Shown here: piece after piece, positions 1-10,188 of the stretch
Numbering within the stretch: the first letter of the stretch is position 1
How the letters are laid out: every line of letters begins with the position of its first letter
Source of the DNA: Colwellia psychrerythraea
GTDB taxonomy: Bacteria; Pseudomonadota; Gammaproteobacteria; Enterobacterales; Alteromonadaceae
DNA: 56,083 bases
Direction of reading: 5' to 3'
Assembly: GCA_002163005.1 (NCBI GenBank)
Contig: MAAF01000073.1
Coordinates: 1-56,083, forward strand
The notes under the pieces: model-generated
Database searches by the model: none
The model's input: the letters and a program-made list of their open reading frames with translations, nothing else
Told to the model about the DNA's origin: nothing
Translations under genes and position numbers: made by a program

Positions 1-2643
1 ACTATTACTAAAGATAGCTTGTTTGTTAACGTTGGAGAACGTACTAACGTTACCGGCTCTGCTATGTTTAAGCGCTTAATTGTCGAAGAAGATTACGATA
101 AAGCCATCTCTGTTGCTTTACAACAAGTAGAAAATGGCGCGCAGATTATTGATATCAACATGGATGAAGGTATGTTGGACTCAAAAACCGCCATGGTGCG
201 TTTTTTGAATCTGATTGCTGGCGAGCCTGATATTGCTAAAGTACCAATCATGATTGACTCCTCTAAGTGGGACATCATTGAAGCTGGTCTTAAATGTATT
301 CAAGGTAAAGGTATTGTTAACTCCATCAGCTTAAAAGAAGGTGAAGAAAACTTCCGTAAGCAAGCTGAGTTATTACGACGTTATGGTGCAGCTGTTATTG
401 TGATGGCGTTTGATGAAGAAGGCCAAGCCGATACACGTAAACGTAAATATGAAATTTGTCACCGTGCTTATCACATGCTTGTTGATGAAATTGGTTACCC
501 GCCTGAAGATATTATTTTTGACCCTAATATTTTTGCCGTTGCCACCGGTATTGAAGAGCATAATAATTACGCGGTCGACTTTATCGAAGCGGTTGACGAT
601 ATAAAGAAAAACCTACCTTATGCGATGATCTCAGGTGGTGTATCAAACGTTTCTTTCTCATTTAGAGGAAACAACCCCGTACGCGAAGCGATTCATGCGG
701 TGTTTTTATACTACGCCATTAAAAATGGCATGGATATGGGCATTGTTAATGCCGGTCAGTTAGCTATTTATTCAGATTTGCCTAAAAACTTAAAACAAGC
801 CGTTGAAGATGTTATTAACAATAGCGATGAAGACGCGACTGAGCGTTTACTTGATATTGCGCAAGAGTTCCATGGTAAAGCTGGCGGACAGGCTTCAAAG
901 GCAGATTTAACGTGGCGCGAGTTACCAATAAATGAACGTTTATCTCATGCGTTAGTGAAAGGTATTAATGAATTTATTGTTGAGGATACCGAAGAAGCAC
1001 GTGTAGCCGCCGAAAAGCCTTTAGATGTTATCGAAGGACCATTAATGGATGGTATGAATACCGTTGGTGACTTGTTCGGCGCTGGTGAAATGTTTTTACC
1101 ACAAGTAGTAAAATCAGCACGCGTAATGAAACAAGCCGTGGCTTACTTAAATCCTTTCATTGAGGAAGGGAAAACTGAAATAAGTAGTAATGGTAAAGTA
1201 CTACTCGCCACGGTTAAAGGTGATGTACACGATATCGGTAAAAACATTGTTGGCGTAGTACTGCAATGTAATAACTATGAAATTATTGATCTTGGCGTAA
1301 TGGTTTCTTGTGATGATATTCTGCGCGTAGCTAAAGAAGAAAACGTTGATATTATTGGTTTATCAGGCTTGATCACGCCGTCGCTTGATGAAATGGTCTA
1401 TGTTGCTAAAGAGATGAAACGCACAGGCTTGAAACTGCCTTTATTAATTGGTGGTGCAACCACGTCAAAGGCACATACGGCCGTTAAAATTGAACCGCAA
1501 TATGATGAACCTGTAGTCTATGTATCGAATGCCTCTCGCGCCGTATCTGTAGTGAGTAACTTGTTATCAAGTGAGCATAAAGCAGGATTTTTTGCCAGTA
1601 CACAAGAAGAATATGTCCGAGTACGCGAGCGCCATTATAAAAAAGGCCCACGTTCTAGTTTAATTAGTCTTGAAGCAGCGCGTGCTAATGCCACCAAAAT
1701 TAATTTTGATGATTATACGCCGAAAAAGCCTAACAAGTTGGGTGTTACGGTACTTGATAATATCGATTTGAACGAAGTTAGAAAATATATTGATTGGACA
1801 CCATTTTTCATGACCTGGCAGATGTCGGGCAAGTATCCTCTAATTTTAAAACATGAAGTGATTGGCGTTGAAGCAACAAGCTTATTTAATGATGCTAACG
1901 CCATGCTTGATGACGTTATCAACAATAAAAAAATATGTGCTAGAGCGGTATTTGGTTTGTTTCCTGCGAACAGTAATCAAGATGATATACAGCTATACAC
2001 CGATGAAAGTCGCAGTGATAAATTAATGAGACTTCATCAATTACGTCAACAAAGTAAAAAACCAGCAGGGCAATTTAACCGCTGTTTAGCCGATTATATT
2101 GCACCAGAAGACTCAGGCATTGAAGATTATGTTGGTGCTTTTGCGGTATCAGCAGGTTTTGGTGTTGAAGATTTAGTGAAGGTTTATGATGCCGACCACG
2201 ATGCTTATAATTCAATATTGCTCAAAGCGGTCGCTGATCGATTAGCGGAAGCGAGTGCTGAATATTTACATGAAAAAGTTCGTAAAGAATATTGGGGGTT
2301 TGCGCCTGATGAAGATCTAAATAATGACGCGTTAATTCGCGAAAGTTATCAAGGCATTCGACCAGCGCCAGGTTATCCAGCATGTCCTGAACATACTGAA
2401 AAAGGTTTATTGTGGGAATTGCTCAATGTTAAAGAAAACATTGATATGGATTTAACCTCAAGTTATGCCATGTGGCCAGGTGCAGCGGTAAGTGGTTGGT
2501 ATTTCTCTCATCCTGAGTCTAAATATTTTGCTGTTGCTAAGTTAGCGAAAGATCAAGTGCTTGATTATGCAGCGCGTAAGGGTATGACTATAGAACAAGC
2601 AGAACGTTGGTTATCTGCAAACTTAGACTACGAACCAGAATAA
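1..2643 (+). CDS. metH: Cobalamin-dependent methionine synthase MetH, 5'-truncated by window edge
   Basis: This enzyme transfers the methyl group of 5-methyltetrahydrofolate to homocysteine through methylcobalamin. The frame is open back to base 1 without a stop, so the apparent TTG start at 19 is only internal. About 349 N-terminal residues (the homocysteine-binding domain) lie outside the window, judged by placing the cobalamin-ligand His of GDVHDIGKN (visible codon 410) against E. coli His759. The visible part starts at the pterin-binding domain ([16 protein letters not shown]). It continues through the B12 cap and B12-binding domains (DxHxx[18 protein letters not shown]) and ends with the SAM-dependent reactivation domain ([15 protein letters not shown]). 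A strong terminator follows the stop. It is the B12 consumer that pairs with the cobalamin genes near the other end of the window. Confidence 0.97.
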   Translation, partial: TITKDSLFVNVGERTNVTGSAMFKRLIVEEDYDKAISVALQQVENGAQIIDINMDEGMLDSKTAMVRFLNLIAGEPDIAKVPIMIDSSKWDIIEAGLKCIQGKGIVNSISLKEGEENFRKQAELLRRYGAAVIVMAFDEEGQADTRKRKYEICHRAYHMLVDEIGYPPEDIIFDPNIFAVATGIEEHNNYAVDFIEAVDDIKKNLPYAMISGGVSNVSFSFRGNNPVREAIHAVFLYYAIKNGMDMGIVNAGQLAIYSDLPKNLKQAVEDVINNSDEDATERLLDIAQEFHGKAGGQASKADLTWRELPINERLSHALVKGINEFIVEDTEEARVAAEKPLDVIEGPLMDGMNTVGDLFGAGEMFLPQVVKSARVMKQAVAYLNPFIEEGKTEISSNGKVLLATVKGDVHDIGKNIVGVVLQCNNYEIIDLGVMVSCDDILRVAKEENVDIIGLSGLITPSLDEMVYVAKEMKRTGLKLPLLIGGATTSKAHTAVKIEPQYDEPVVYVSNASRAVSVVSNLLSSEHKAGFFASTQEEYVRVRERHYKKGPRSSLISLEAARANATKINFDDYTPKKPNKLGVTVLDNIDLNEVRKYIDWTPFFMTWQMSGKYPLILKHEVIGVEATSLFNDANAMLDDVINNKKICARAVFGLFPANSNQDDIQLYTDESRSDKLMRLHQLRQQSKKPAGQFNRCLADYIAPEDSGIEDYVGAFAVSAGFGVEDLVKVYDADHDAYNSILLKAVADRLAEASAEYLHEKVRKEYWGFAPDEDLNNDALIRESYQGIRPAPGYPACPEHTEKGLLWELLNVKENIDMDLTSSYAMWPGAAVSGWYFSHPESKYFAVAKLAKDQVLDYAARKGMTIEQAERWLSANLDYEPE

Positions 2644-2656
2644 TCTGAGTCGTTTG

Positions 2657-2678
2657 AATAAATTAATCCGATTGGTAT
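2657..2678. repeat. Solo terminal-inverted-repeat end of the MITE-like family
   Basis: AATAAATTAATCCGATTGGTAT matches the right ends of the full elements at 17126-17389 and 31347-31622 (AATAAATTAGTCCGATTGGTAT in the first). No body of the element is seen here, so this is either a remnant or an independently mobile end. It lies between the metH stop and its terminator. Confidence 0.6.
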
Positions 2679-2711
2679 TACTCATTTAAGCAGCACAAGT
2701 TGAGATTAAAA

Positions 2712-2748
2712 AAAAGGCTGCACCATGATAAACATGGTGCAGCCTTTT
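2712..2748 (+). terminator. Rho-independent terminator of metH
   Basis: A perfect 16-bp stem (AAAAGGCTGCACCATG with its complement) around a 5-base loop, ending in TTTT and then CGTTTTT. It sits about 70 bases after the metH stop. Flanking A and T runs would let it work in both directions. Confidence 0.9.
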
Positions 2749-2854
2749 CGTTTTTAGTTAATACTTTCTAGCTAATTTTTTCTAGTAAAATGAGTTTTGC
2801 TTGTAACGTATTACATTATTACAAGCACTTCACTTGTCTTGGCTTATGCCTAAG

Positions 2855-3190
2855 TTACGCTGAGTGATATAAGTCTGTTTGTGGTACTTCAAACTTATAA
2901 TTGAATTTGGCGGATAATACTCCTTTACGGTGTGCTAGTGCTGATTGTAGTTTTTTGGCTACTTTAGCAATGGCAACATAAAGTTGTTTGTCAGAAGCAT
3001 TTACGGTTACTTTTTCACCTTCATACAGTGTGGTTACTTCAAGTTTTTGCAGATGCGGCTCAACGGTAATGGTTGAGTTTAGTGTCATAATTGACGGATA
3101 ATGTTTAGAGATTTTCGCAAACTTATTCTCGATAGATTGCTTGATACCTTCGGTTATTTCAACGTGGTGTCCAGAAATTTTAATCTTCAT
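2855..3190 (-). CDS. hpf: Ribosome hibernation-promoting factor, HPF/YfiA family
   Basis: A small cytoplasmic protein that binds the 30S decoding region and helps inactivate or dimerise ribosomes in stationary phase. The 111-residue product has the S30AE fold signature: an N-terminal strand (MKIKISGHHVEIT), the helix around IENKFAKISKHYP, and a C-terminal helix (YVAIAKVAKKLQSALAHRKG). Its N-terminus reads more like E. coli HPF (95 aa) than RaiA, but its length is close to RaiA (113 aa), so the paralogue is not certain. It lacks the long C-terminal domain of long HPF. The ATG is preceded by AAGAGG at good spacing and overlaps the stop of a 19-codon leader ORF by ATGA. Confidence 0.92.
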   Translation of the reverse strand: MKIKISGHHVEITEGIKQSIENKFAKISKHYPSIMTLNSTITVEPHLQKLEVTTLYEGEKVTVNASDKQLYVAIAKVAKKLQSALAHRKGVLSAKFNYKFEVPQTDLYHSA

Positions 3191-3246
3191 AGTCTTACCT
3201 CTTTTGTTATCTTAATCTTTATCTGTGTCGTTATTTTCAATTTCAT
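3187..3246 (-). CDS. Putative 19-codon leader peptide coupled to hpf
   Basis: On the minus strand a near-perfect Shine-Dalgarno (AAGGAGGA) stands a few bases before an ATG. This opens a 19-codon frame (MKLKITTQIKIKITKEVRL) whose TGA stop overlaps the hpf ATG as ATGA. This is the classic arrangement for translational coupling. The Shine-Dalgarno is stronger than that of hpf itself. The peptide is basic and low in complexity and resembles nothing I recognise. It may be a leader that sets hpf translation, or a chance frame. Confidence 0.4.
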   Translation of the reverse strand: MKLKITTQIKIKITKEVRL

Positions 3247-3402
3247 AATCCTCCTTCAGTCATAAAAATGCAATAGAAAAAAGGTAGATAAATGCAATTA
3301 AATGTAATCAATTTTTTGACCATTTTTGGGCATGAAATATGCTAATAAAAAACTAATAAGCAATTAAGTTATTATTCAAAGGATTAATTAAATCAAAAAT
3401 GA

Positions 3403-3443
3403 CAAAATAAAAAAAACGGTAAGTAACTTAAGTTACTTACCGT
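3403..3443 (-). terminator. Terminator of the DPP-IV-like peptidase gene
   Basis: A perfect 28-bp palindrome at 3416-3443 (14-bp half ACGGTAAGTAACTT) is followed, reading the minus strand, by a run of eight T and then an AT-rich tail. It lies about 70 bases after the stop of the peptidase gene at 3511. Confidence 0.85.
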
Positions 3444-3510
3444 CTGAGTTGTTCGAAATGGCTAATGCCTAGTCGTTCATACTAAAGCTAAAGTAATAAA
3501 GCTAAACAGG

Positions 3511-5781
3511 TTATTTAAAGTGTCTATCAAAAAAGTCCATAATAGTCGTGTTTAAATGCACTTTTACTTTTTTACCGCGCATACTGTGTTTACTACCTGG
3601 GTAGGTCATCAGTTCAAATAATTTACCTTCATCTTGTAAGGCTTTAATTAATTTTGTGGTATTGGTAAATAATACGTTGTCATCAGCCATGCCATGATAA
3701 ACCATCATTGGACCACTTAAGCCAGCAACATAAGGAAAGACACTACTTTGCTGATAACCTGCAGCATTGATTTTAGGGTGATTCAAATAGCGTTCAGTGT
3801 AATGGGTATCGTAGAGCATCCAATCGGTAACGGGGGCGCCACTGACGCCTGCTTTAAAATAATCACCTGCTTTAAACATAGTCATTAAAGCCATATAACC
3901 ACCATATGAGTGACCGAAAACACCAATACGCTCTTTATCAACATAGGGTAGAGTATGAAGGTATTTCACGCCGGTAACTTGATCGGCAACTTCAACTTGA
4001 CCAAGTGTTTCATAAATTGGAAATTCAAAAGCGGTACCTCGGTAGTTAGAGCCGCGATTATCAAGCTGATAAACAATATAACCTTGTTGTAGCATGTATT
4101 GAGTTATATCAGCACCTTGCCATGTGTTTTTAACGAGTTGCGCGTGAGGTCCACCATATACTCTAACAATCACAGGATACTTTTTACCCGGTTGCATGTT
4201 CTTAGGCTTATAAAGTTTGTAGTATAAATCAGCTTGTCCATCATCAGATTTTAATGAACCAAACACAGGCATGACTAAATCATCATAATAAGGTGCAACA
4301 GGGTGTTCAGCGGTCACTTTATTTTCAGCTAACCACGTAATATGTTCACCATTAGCAGCGTGCAAACTTACCTGTTTAGGTGTTTTAGTGTTTGAAAAAC
4401 TATCAATATAACTTTCACTGGTTTGGCTAAAGTTTATGCTATGAAAGCCATTGCGCTTAGTTATACGTTGTACATTTTCAGGTGATTTACCGCTAAGAGG
4501 AACTTTATATAAGTGGCGCTCAAGGGGAGTATCAGCTCGCCCGGTAAAGTAAACCCAACCATTTTTTTCATCTACACGTGTTAGTGAATCAACTACCCAT
4601 TCGCCTTTCGTTAACTGTGAGATTAATTCACCTTTTAAGTTGTAATGGTAAAGATGTTTGTAACCATCACGCTCTGAAGCCCAAATAAAGGTTTTATTGT
4701 CACTTAAGAAGGTTAAATCTTTATGCAAATTGAGCCAATGGCTAGATTTTTCTACTAATAAGGTTTTTTGGCGACGTTTTTTTAAATTGTAAGTTCTTAA
4801 TGTTAATGTTTTTTGGTCACGACTTTGTAACTGATAAGATAATTTTTTACTATCACTAAGCCACTTAACCCGTGGGATATAAATATCTTTGTTATCACCT
4901 GAGTCAACAAAACGAATCTTTTTGCCCTTAATATCGGTAACGGCTAATTGAATATGAACATTATTAGTCCCTGTTGCTGGGTAACGTTGCTCAATTAACT
5001 TAATTTTTTCAGCGTATATCTCGTTACGAATAACCGTTTGTACTGGGGTCTCATCAACACGTAAAAAAGCAATATACTTTTCATTTGGCGACCACCAATA
5101 GCCGGTCATACGCGACATTTCTTCTTGAGCCACAAATTCACTCATACCGTTTTTAATGGTACCGCCACCATCGATGGTAAGTTGGCGCTCTTCACCTGAG
5201 GCAATAGTTAATACATAGATATTTTGCTGACGAATATAAGAAACAAAATTGCCTTTAGGCGAGAATTTTACATCAGTTTCAAAACTAACTGTTTCGGTTA
5301 AACGTTTAGCTGTCTTAGTTGCTAAATGGTAATAGTAAATATCACCATTAAGCGGGAATAATAATGCGCTGCCGTCTTGTGAAAAGTGATATTCCATAAT
5401 GCCAACACCATAAATACGTTGGCGTTCACGACGCGCTTTTTCTTCGTCAGATAAGCTTTCTGGGCCACTAAAGAGTGATTGAGAATCAACAAGCAGTTTA
5501 TTTTCTTTACTGGCTAAGTTGTATTCCCACAAATCGTAACGGTGTAAGTCTTCCGCTTTGCCTTGTAGGTAAGTTACCCGTGTACCATCAGGAGAAAATT
5601 TTAATGACTTGGGTGTTTGACCATTAAGAGAGGGCGAACTATAAATGCGCTCAATGGTTAATTGCGCTGTATTTTTCGCAACAGCTGGCGCTTTTGATTT
5701 TTCATCACTTGCATTTGCGCTAAGCGGTAAAGCTAATGAGCAAACCAGAGCAACAAGTGCTTTTTTAACAGTAAATTTCAT
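3511..5781 (-). CDS. Secreted dipeptidyl-peptidase IV family serine peptidase (S9B)
   Basis: A serine exopeptidase expected to remove X-Pro or X-Ala dipeptides from peptides in the periplasm or outside the cell. The 756-residue product begins with a signal peptide (MKFTVKKALVALVCSLALPL, cleavage probably near SANA-SD). A DPPIV N-terminal beta-propeller with the double-Glu motif (FVAQEEM) that holds the substrate amino terminus follows. The C-terminal alpha/beta hydrolase domain carries GHSYGGY (Ser about 625), HGMADDNV (Asp about 700) and GSKHSM (His about 732). The catalytic triad is therefore complete. The gene stands alone with its own terminator. Use of exogenous peptides fits a marine heterotroph. 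Confidence 0.92.
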   Translation of the reverse strand: MKFTVKKALVALVCSLALPLSANASDEKSKAPAVAKNTAQLTIERIYSSPSLNGQTPKSLKFSPDGTRVTYLQGKAEDLHRYDLWEYNLASKENKLLVDSQSLFSGPESLSDEEKARRERQRIYGVGIMEYHFSQDGSALLFPLNGDIYYYHLATKTAKRLTETVSFETDVKFSPKGNFVSYIRQQNIYVLTIASGEERQLTIDGGGTIKNGMSEFVAQEEMSRMTGYWWSPNEKYIAFLRVDETPVQTVIRNEIYAEKIKLIEQRYPATGTNNVHIQLAVTDIKGKKIRFVDSGDNKDIYIPRVKWLSDSKKLSYQLQSRDQKTLTLRTYNLKKRRQKTLLVEKSSHWLNLHKDLTFLSDNKTFIWASERDGYKHLYHYNLKGELISQLTKGEWVVDSLTRVDEKNGWVYFTGRADTPLERHLYKVPLSGKSPENVQRITKRNGFHSINFSQTSESYIDSFSNTKTPKQVSLHAANGEHITWLAENKVTAEHPVAPYYDDLVMPVFGSLKSDDGQADLYYKLYKPKNMQPGKKYPVIVRVYGGPHAQLVKNTWQGADITQYMLQQGYIVYQLDNRGSNYRGTAFEFPIYETLGQVEVADQVTGVKYLHTLPYVDKERIGVFGHSYGGYMALMTMFKAGDYFKAGVSGAPVTDWMLYDTHYTERYLNHPKINAAGYQQSSVFPYVAGLSGPMMVYHGMADDNVLFTNTTKLIKALQDEGKLFELMTYPGSKHSMRGKKVKVHLNTTIMDFFDRHFK

Positions 5782-6009
5782 AGGAAAGTTATCTTATTAG
5801 TTTGTGGAAATAAGTCATTGTGTGCGTCGTGCCTATGACGTCCCTGCCAACACTTTTAGCTCGAGCACTTTAACAAACGCTAGTATATTAAACTAGCGTA
5901 GTGCTAATAAAGGACTAATATTTTAAAGGGGTATTGTCTTTAAAAATGGCTCTTAGTGTAAACAATAATGGCAAAAAATTATTTATATAGCCATTAGGCT
6001 TTCAGGTAA

Positions 6010-7398
6010 TTATTTTATTAACTCAATGAGCTCATGAATGGTTTTTACTGCTTTGATGTTAGCGCCTAAACCTTCCATCGATTTATGATAATTACGATAA
6101 GGAATAAATATTTCGGTGAAGCCATGCTGTGCAGCTTCTTTAACGCGAGGCACACCGCTGTCTATTGGTCTAACATCACCGTTTAGACTCAATTCACCCA
6201 TAATGCAGGTATTACGCGGTATAACAAAGTCATTAAGGCTGCTTAACAGTGCAGTAACCAAGGCTAAATCGATACAGGTTTCAGATTCATCAATCTTCAA
6301 ACCGCCGACAATATTAAAAAAGGTATCATGAAATATTTTTGTTTTAGTATGTTTACGCAATATCCCCGTTAACATTTTAATTCTGTTCATGTTCAAACCA
6401 ACACAAACACGTTGTGGAAACTCTGCCTCGGTTTCAGTGGTTAAGCATTGAATTTCTAGCAGTAGATTGCGGTTACCTTTGCGAATGCAGGTGATTGTTG
6501 AACCGGGAGATTCGGTGCTAGAGCCGGATAAAAATATCTCACTCGGGTTATCAACACTGAGCATGCCACGTTCACACATTTTGAAAATGCCGACGGTGTC
6601 AATATCACCAAAACGGTTTTTGTTCGCTCTAAGCGTACGAATTTGACCGTCATTAGTGTCAATATGCAACAGGGCATCTACTATGTGTACTAGCGTTTGT
6701 GGGCCGGCAATTTCATTGTTTTTATTTACATGGGCAATAATAAACATAGTGACATTGTTTTGCTTGCAGTACTGGGTAAGTGATTGCGCACTACTTTTTA
6801 CTTGTGAAGGAGAGCCCGGACTGCCATTAGCATTTTCAGTTACTACTGCTTGGATAGAGTCAATTACTGCAAACTTAATTTTGTTTTTATCTAATTCATC
6901 AATGATGGCTTCAACACTGGTTTCTGCTAATAGATAAAGGTTATCTTCGTCATAATCTAGCTTTAATCGGTGTACACGGTTTTTGAACTGAGAAAGTGAC
7001 TCTTCAGCGGTACAATAAAGTGAGGCGTGAGTTTTTGACATGCGAGCGACAAGATCGGAGAGTAGGGTCGTTTTACCTGCGCCCGGATCGCCAGAAATAA
7101 TATTTACCGATCCCGTTGTCACTCCACCACATAAAACACGGTCAAGCTCTCCGATACCCGTTAACCTTTTTTCTGCATCAATGGATTCTATTTCGTTAAT
7201 CTTTTTAGAGCCGCCCCCCGTTAAACCAGCATACCCGCCGGTGTTTGCAGTACGGGTAACTGTACCTTTATTTGCTGATTTTGATATTTTCATTTCTACC
7301 AGCGTATTCCATGCTCCGCAACGGCATTGCCCTTGCCAACGCGTATGATTCATTCCACAATCGGTACATACAAATTCTATTTTTGCTGCTTTTACCAT
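6010..7398 (-). CDS. radA: DNA repair / branch-migration protein RadA (Sms)
   Basis: A RecA-like ATPase that helps process recombination intermediates by branch migration. The 462 residues match the usual length (460 in E. coli). They contain an N-terminal zinc finger, a Walker A motif (GDPGAGKTT, about 103-111), the RadA-specific KNRFG motif (about residue 260) and a Lon-protease-like C-terminal domain. The zinc finger is odd. Its first pair is C11-x2-C14, but the second is C25-R-C27, one residue shorter than the usual CxxC. In other proteobacteria radA lies beside serB; here a PilZ gene separates them. MVKAAK is a typical start. Confidence 0.95.
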   Translation of the reverse strand: MVKAAKIEFVCTDCGMNHTRWQGQCRCGAWNTLVEMKISKSANKGTVTRTANTGGYAGLTGGGSKKINEIESIDAEKRLTGIGELDRVLCGGVTTGSVNIISGDPGAGKTTLLSDLVARMSKTHASLYCTAEESLSQFKNRVHRLKLDYDEDNLYLLAETSVEAIIDELDKNKIKFAVIDSIQAVVTENANGSPGSPSQVKSSAQSLTQYCKQNNVTMFIIAHVNKNNEIAGPQTLVHIVDALLHIDTNDGQIRTLRANKNRFGDIDTVGIFKMCERGMLSVDNPSEIFLSGSSTESPGSTITCIRKGNRNLLLEIQCLTTETEAEFPQRVCVGLNMNRIKMLTGILRKHTKTKIFHDTFFNIVGGLKIDESETCIDLALVTALLSSLNDFVIPRNTCIMGELSLNGDVRPIDSGVPRVKEAAQHGFTEIFIPYRNYHKSMEGLGANIKAVKTIHELIELIK

Positions 7399-7681
7399 CT
7401 AGTTTTACCACCCTTTAAACGATAACATGACGGTAATAAGCGTCTGTCATTGAACAATCTTATGTTAATTTACACTATCAATAAAAACCAATTTATAAAA
7501 ATGAATGGCTTTGTTTGATCTCCATCATTGAGAGGCATAGAAATTGCTTAGTTATTAATGATAAAGTCGGTTAGATTATAATGATTTTGATTTTTTTGTC
7601 TAAGCTAAAAACTCTAACCTAACAGTGACGCTGCAATTAAGTGTTAAAACATGTGGTAAATCAGAAGTTAATAATAAAACT

Positions 7682-10147
7682 ATGAATAAAAATTTCAACA
7701 AACACCATAAAATCATTGACGATTTTCGTGGTGAGGTAACCAAAAGAAGTTTTGAAGCCAATTATAGTGCGGTAACCGAGCACCTTAATAAAAATGAAAA
7801 GTTTTTGTTGAAAATGGAATTAAAACGCTTAGCGGGTGCTTGCGCGCGTTCCATCGATTTACGTGGTTTGGTTAATGGTGAATGTCAGTTATTTGACTTT
7901 CAAGGCCAAACCCATTTTTTAGATGACGTTGCCATTGCCACCTTCAAAGAAAATGTGGCGAATTATGGTGGTTATACTTTTGGCGTTTACGAATCGGTTA
8001 AAAATGCTAAAAATAGTTTTCGTAATCTTTATCAAAATGAGAAAGTTACCCCTAGTGTTGTTGATAGTATTAATAACAACAATAAATCAGGAACTGAGAA
8101 ACTCCAATACCCAGCGAAACTAACCCTGTTAGCAAACTATCCCAATCGTGTTGAAGAACGAATGAACTTTGCGATACCTATCACCTTAACCGTACTGAAT
8201 AAGCAACAGTTAGTGACAACCAGTATTGATCTGAGTGTTAAGGGCATTAAGTTTAAACTGATTAATGAAATTTCTTTATTTAAAGGTGATCAGTTAAGTA
8301 TCGGATTTACTGGGTTAGAGCAAGAGTTTCAATTTAGTAAAGGTGACAGTTTTTCATTTGAAGTTAAAAATGTCTTACGTGACTCAGGAACTCAGCTGAT
8401 AGGTTGCCAACGTATAGATACTCCTGGAAATGATGGGTTCGAGCGATTTTTAGTGGGTTATATCCAAGGAAATAAACGTCGTTATAAAATCAATTTAGAT
8501 AACAGTTTAGCGGCATTACAGGCGAGAAGCCTTGAACAGTTTGCCTTAGTTAAATTAAATGAATTGATTATATTTATGCATAGCGCTGATGGTACGAATA
8601 AAACGTCGCCTCGTTATGCGCTAACTACCAAAAACAATCAAAAGCTATATAAATATTGGCGAGATGAGAAAAATCGGTCGGCGTTACATTACCTTATTAA
8701 TGCTGAGCGACTAGCGCGTTTAAATAGTTTGCAACAGCAGGGTAAGAGCTTATTAGTCTTTAGTTTTATTCATCAACATAAAGGAGATAAGTTTTTTTAT
8801 ACGGTAGATGAAGAGCAGCTTAAACATGATAATACTTTTTTTATGCAGTTCTTAGCTTTTGCAGCCAGTAAAAGTAGCTTTGCCATCACTGCGTTAAAAT
8901 CGCAGGTGATAAATCCAAAGCAAGCATATTCGCCTTTTACATTATCTACCGCTATGACTAAGCAGCAAAACTATTTAAATCCCCCACTAACTGATGAGGT
9001 GAATGATATTCTTGCGCTGTTACCTTATGCGGTAACTGCAACCGATATTACCAGTACCAGTGAATTTAGTGATTATCAAGGGTTAGGTTATGAAGGCATC
9101 GACCTTGAGCGACTGAAAAGTTTAGGTCAGAAACATAGCGATAAAGAAAGCCGAGTGGATGAAATAACGCTAACTTATGGTCATCAACGTCAAGAAGTTC
9201 GCTTTAAATACCAAACCCCGGTTCGCATTGAATCAGAGGCTTTAAATTGGACGGGAATGTCGGCAGACTTTTCTGTCTCGGGACTTAAAATTGATTTAGA
9301 AAATCCTGCTTTACTATCTAAGGGCGATATCGTTCATTTAAGCTTTCCTAAATTACAGAAAATAACCTCAGCTTTTGATCTAAAGCAATTACCTTATAAG
9401 ATCATGAGGATCAGTAAAGATAAAAGAGTGGTAAACCTACGCGTGTCGGTTAAAGAGCACCAACATATAGGGCGATCATTTTTTAAACTATTAATTGATA
9501 AGAATAAAAATAAATTAACCCCTGATGAGTATGCCATGTTAACGCCTGGTTTATCTGGTGCGCTAAGGACTTTGTATGCTGTAAATATGGCAATACCTAC
9601 TGCGATGGTGCAATCAAGTGGTAGTCGATATAAAGTAGAAAACTTAGTGGCAGGGAAGCACGGCTATCAAAGCCATAAAAACTTATTATCAGCGATGTTA
9701 CGATTAAGTGATCGCCATGGTTATTATAATTTATACCCACTGTTAGGTAATTTGCAGATCAGTAATTTAATCGATCAACATATGAAAAAATTAATGGCAA
9801 GTGATATTGCAGTCAGTGAACTTATCTATATTGCAATAGATCCAAATATTACAGACATAGAAAAATCAGTAACGATAAAGCAAGTGAGAGAGCTTAATAC
9901 GCCACAGATGAGAAACTTTTTTATTAAAAAGTCTTTGAAGCAAGGTGATTTTTACAGTCTGCAATTAAAACTGTCGCGTAGTGATGAGGCACACATGGAA
10001 CATTTAAACCCAGAGCTGGCGTATATTGGCTCTTATGCGATCCATCGTGGTAAACAACTTGAGCAAGATATCTATAGTGTTGCTGGACTAGTTCAGCTAA
10101 TTGATGTCACACAAGAAACATTATTGAGGTATGAACTGACTGAGTGA
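7682..10147 (+). CDS. Protein with two PilZ (c-di-GMP binding) domains
   Basis: A large cytoplasmic protein, 821 residues from the ATG chosen here. A GTG at 7625 would add 19 residues; neither start has a strong Shine-Dalgarno. There are two PilZ-like modules, each with both halves of the c-di-GMP signature. The first has RVEER (about 156) then DLSVKG (about 183). The second has RQEVR (about 503) then DFSVSG (about 529). No signal peptide, membrane segment or catalytic domain is visible. The remaining 500-odd residues are unassigned. It is probably a c-di-GMP effector acting by protein contact. Its position between radA and serB suggests a conserved housekeeping neighbourhood. The target is unknown. 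Confidence 0.8.
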   Translation: MNKNFNKHHKIIDDFRGEVTKRSFEANYSAVTEHLNKNEKFLLKMELKRLAGACARSIDLRGLVNGECQLFDFQGQTHFLDDVAIATFKENVANYGGYTFGVYESVKNAKNSFRNLYQNEKVTPSVVDSINNNNKSGTEKLQYPAKLTLLANYPNRVEERMNFAIPITLTVLNKQQLVTTSIDLSVKGIKFKLINEISLFKGDQLSIGFTGLEQEFQFSKGDSFSFEVKNVLRDSGTQLIGCQRIDTPGNDGFERFLVGYIQGNKRRYKINLDNSLAALQARSLEQFALVKLNELIIFMHSADGTNKTSPRYALTTKNNQKLYKYWRDEKNRSALHYLINAERLARLNSLQQQGKSLLVFSFIHQHKGDKFFYTVDEEQLKHDNTFFMQFLAFAASKSSFAITALKSQVINPKQAYSPFTLSTAMTKQQNYLNPPLTDEVNDILALLPYAVTATDITSTSEFSDYQGLGYEGIDLERLKSLGQKHSDKESRVDEITLTYGHQRQEVRFKYQTPVRIESEALNWTGMSADFSVSGLKIDLENPALLSKGDIVHLSFPKLQKITSAFDLKQLPYKIMRISKDKRVVNLRVSVKEHQHIGRSFFKLLIDKNKNKLTPDEYAMLTPGLSGALRTLYAVNMAIPTAMVQSSGSRYKVENLVAGKHGYQSHKNLLSAMLRLSDRHGYYNLYPLLGNLQISNLIDQHMKKLMASDIAVSELIYIAIDPNITDIEKSVTIKQVRELNTPQMRNFFIKKSLKQGDFYSLQLKLSRSDEAHMEHLNPELAYIGSYAIHRGKQLEQDIYSVAGLVQLIDVTQETLLRYELTE

Positions 10148-10188
10148 TATTTTAGTCTTAGTTGATGTTTAATCTCAGTAATATAACT

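Noticed and set aside
2799..2826. 8-bp hairpin GCTTGTAA...TTACAAGC after hpf
   Set aside because: Stem is short with a 12-base loop and no U-run on the minus strand; a weak candidate terminator at best.
3416..3443. Perfect 28-bp palindrome as a possible regulator operator
   Set aside because: The following minus-strand T-run and the position after the peptidase stop make it a terminator.
5877..5899. 8-bp inverted repeat ACGCTAGT...ACTAGCGT between radA and the peptidase gene
   Set aside because: Short, no U-run and no known operator match; not enough to call a site.
6656..6937. 93-codon plus-strand frame opposite radA, and a 102-codon one at 7040-7348
   Set aside because: Antisense to a strongly conserved gene; no ribosome sites or recognisable protein features.
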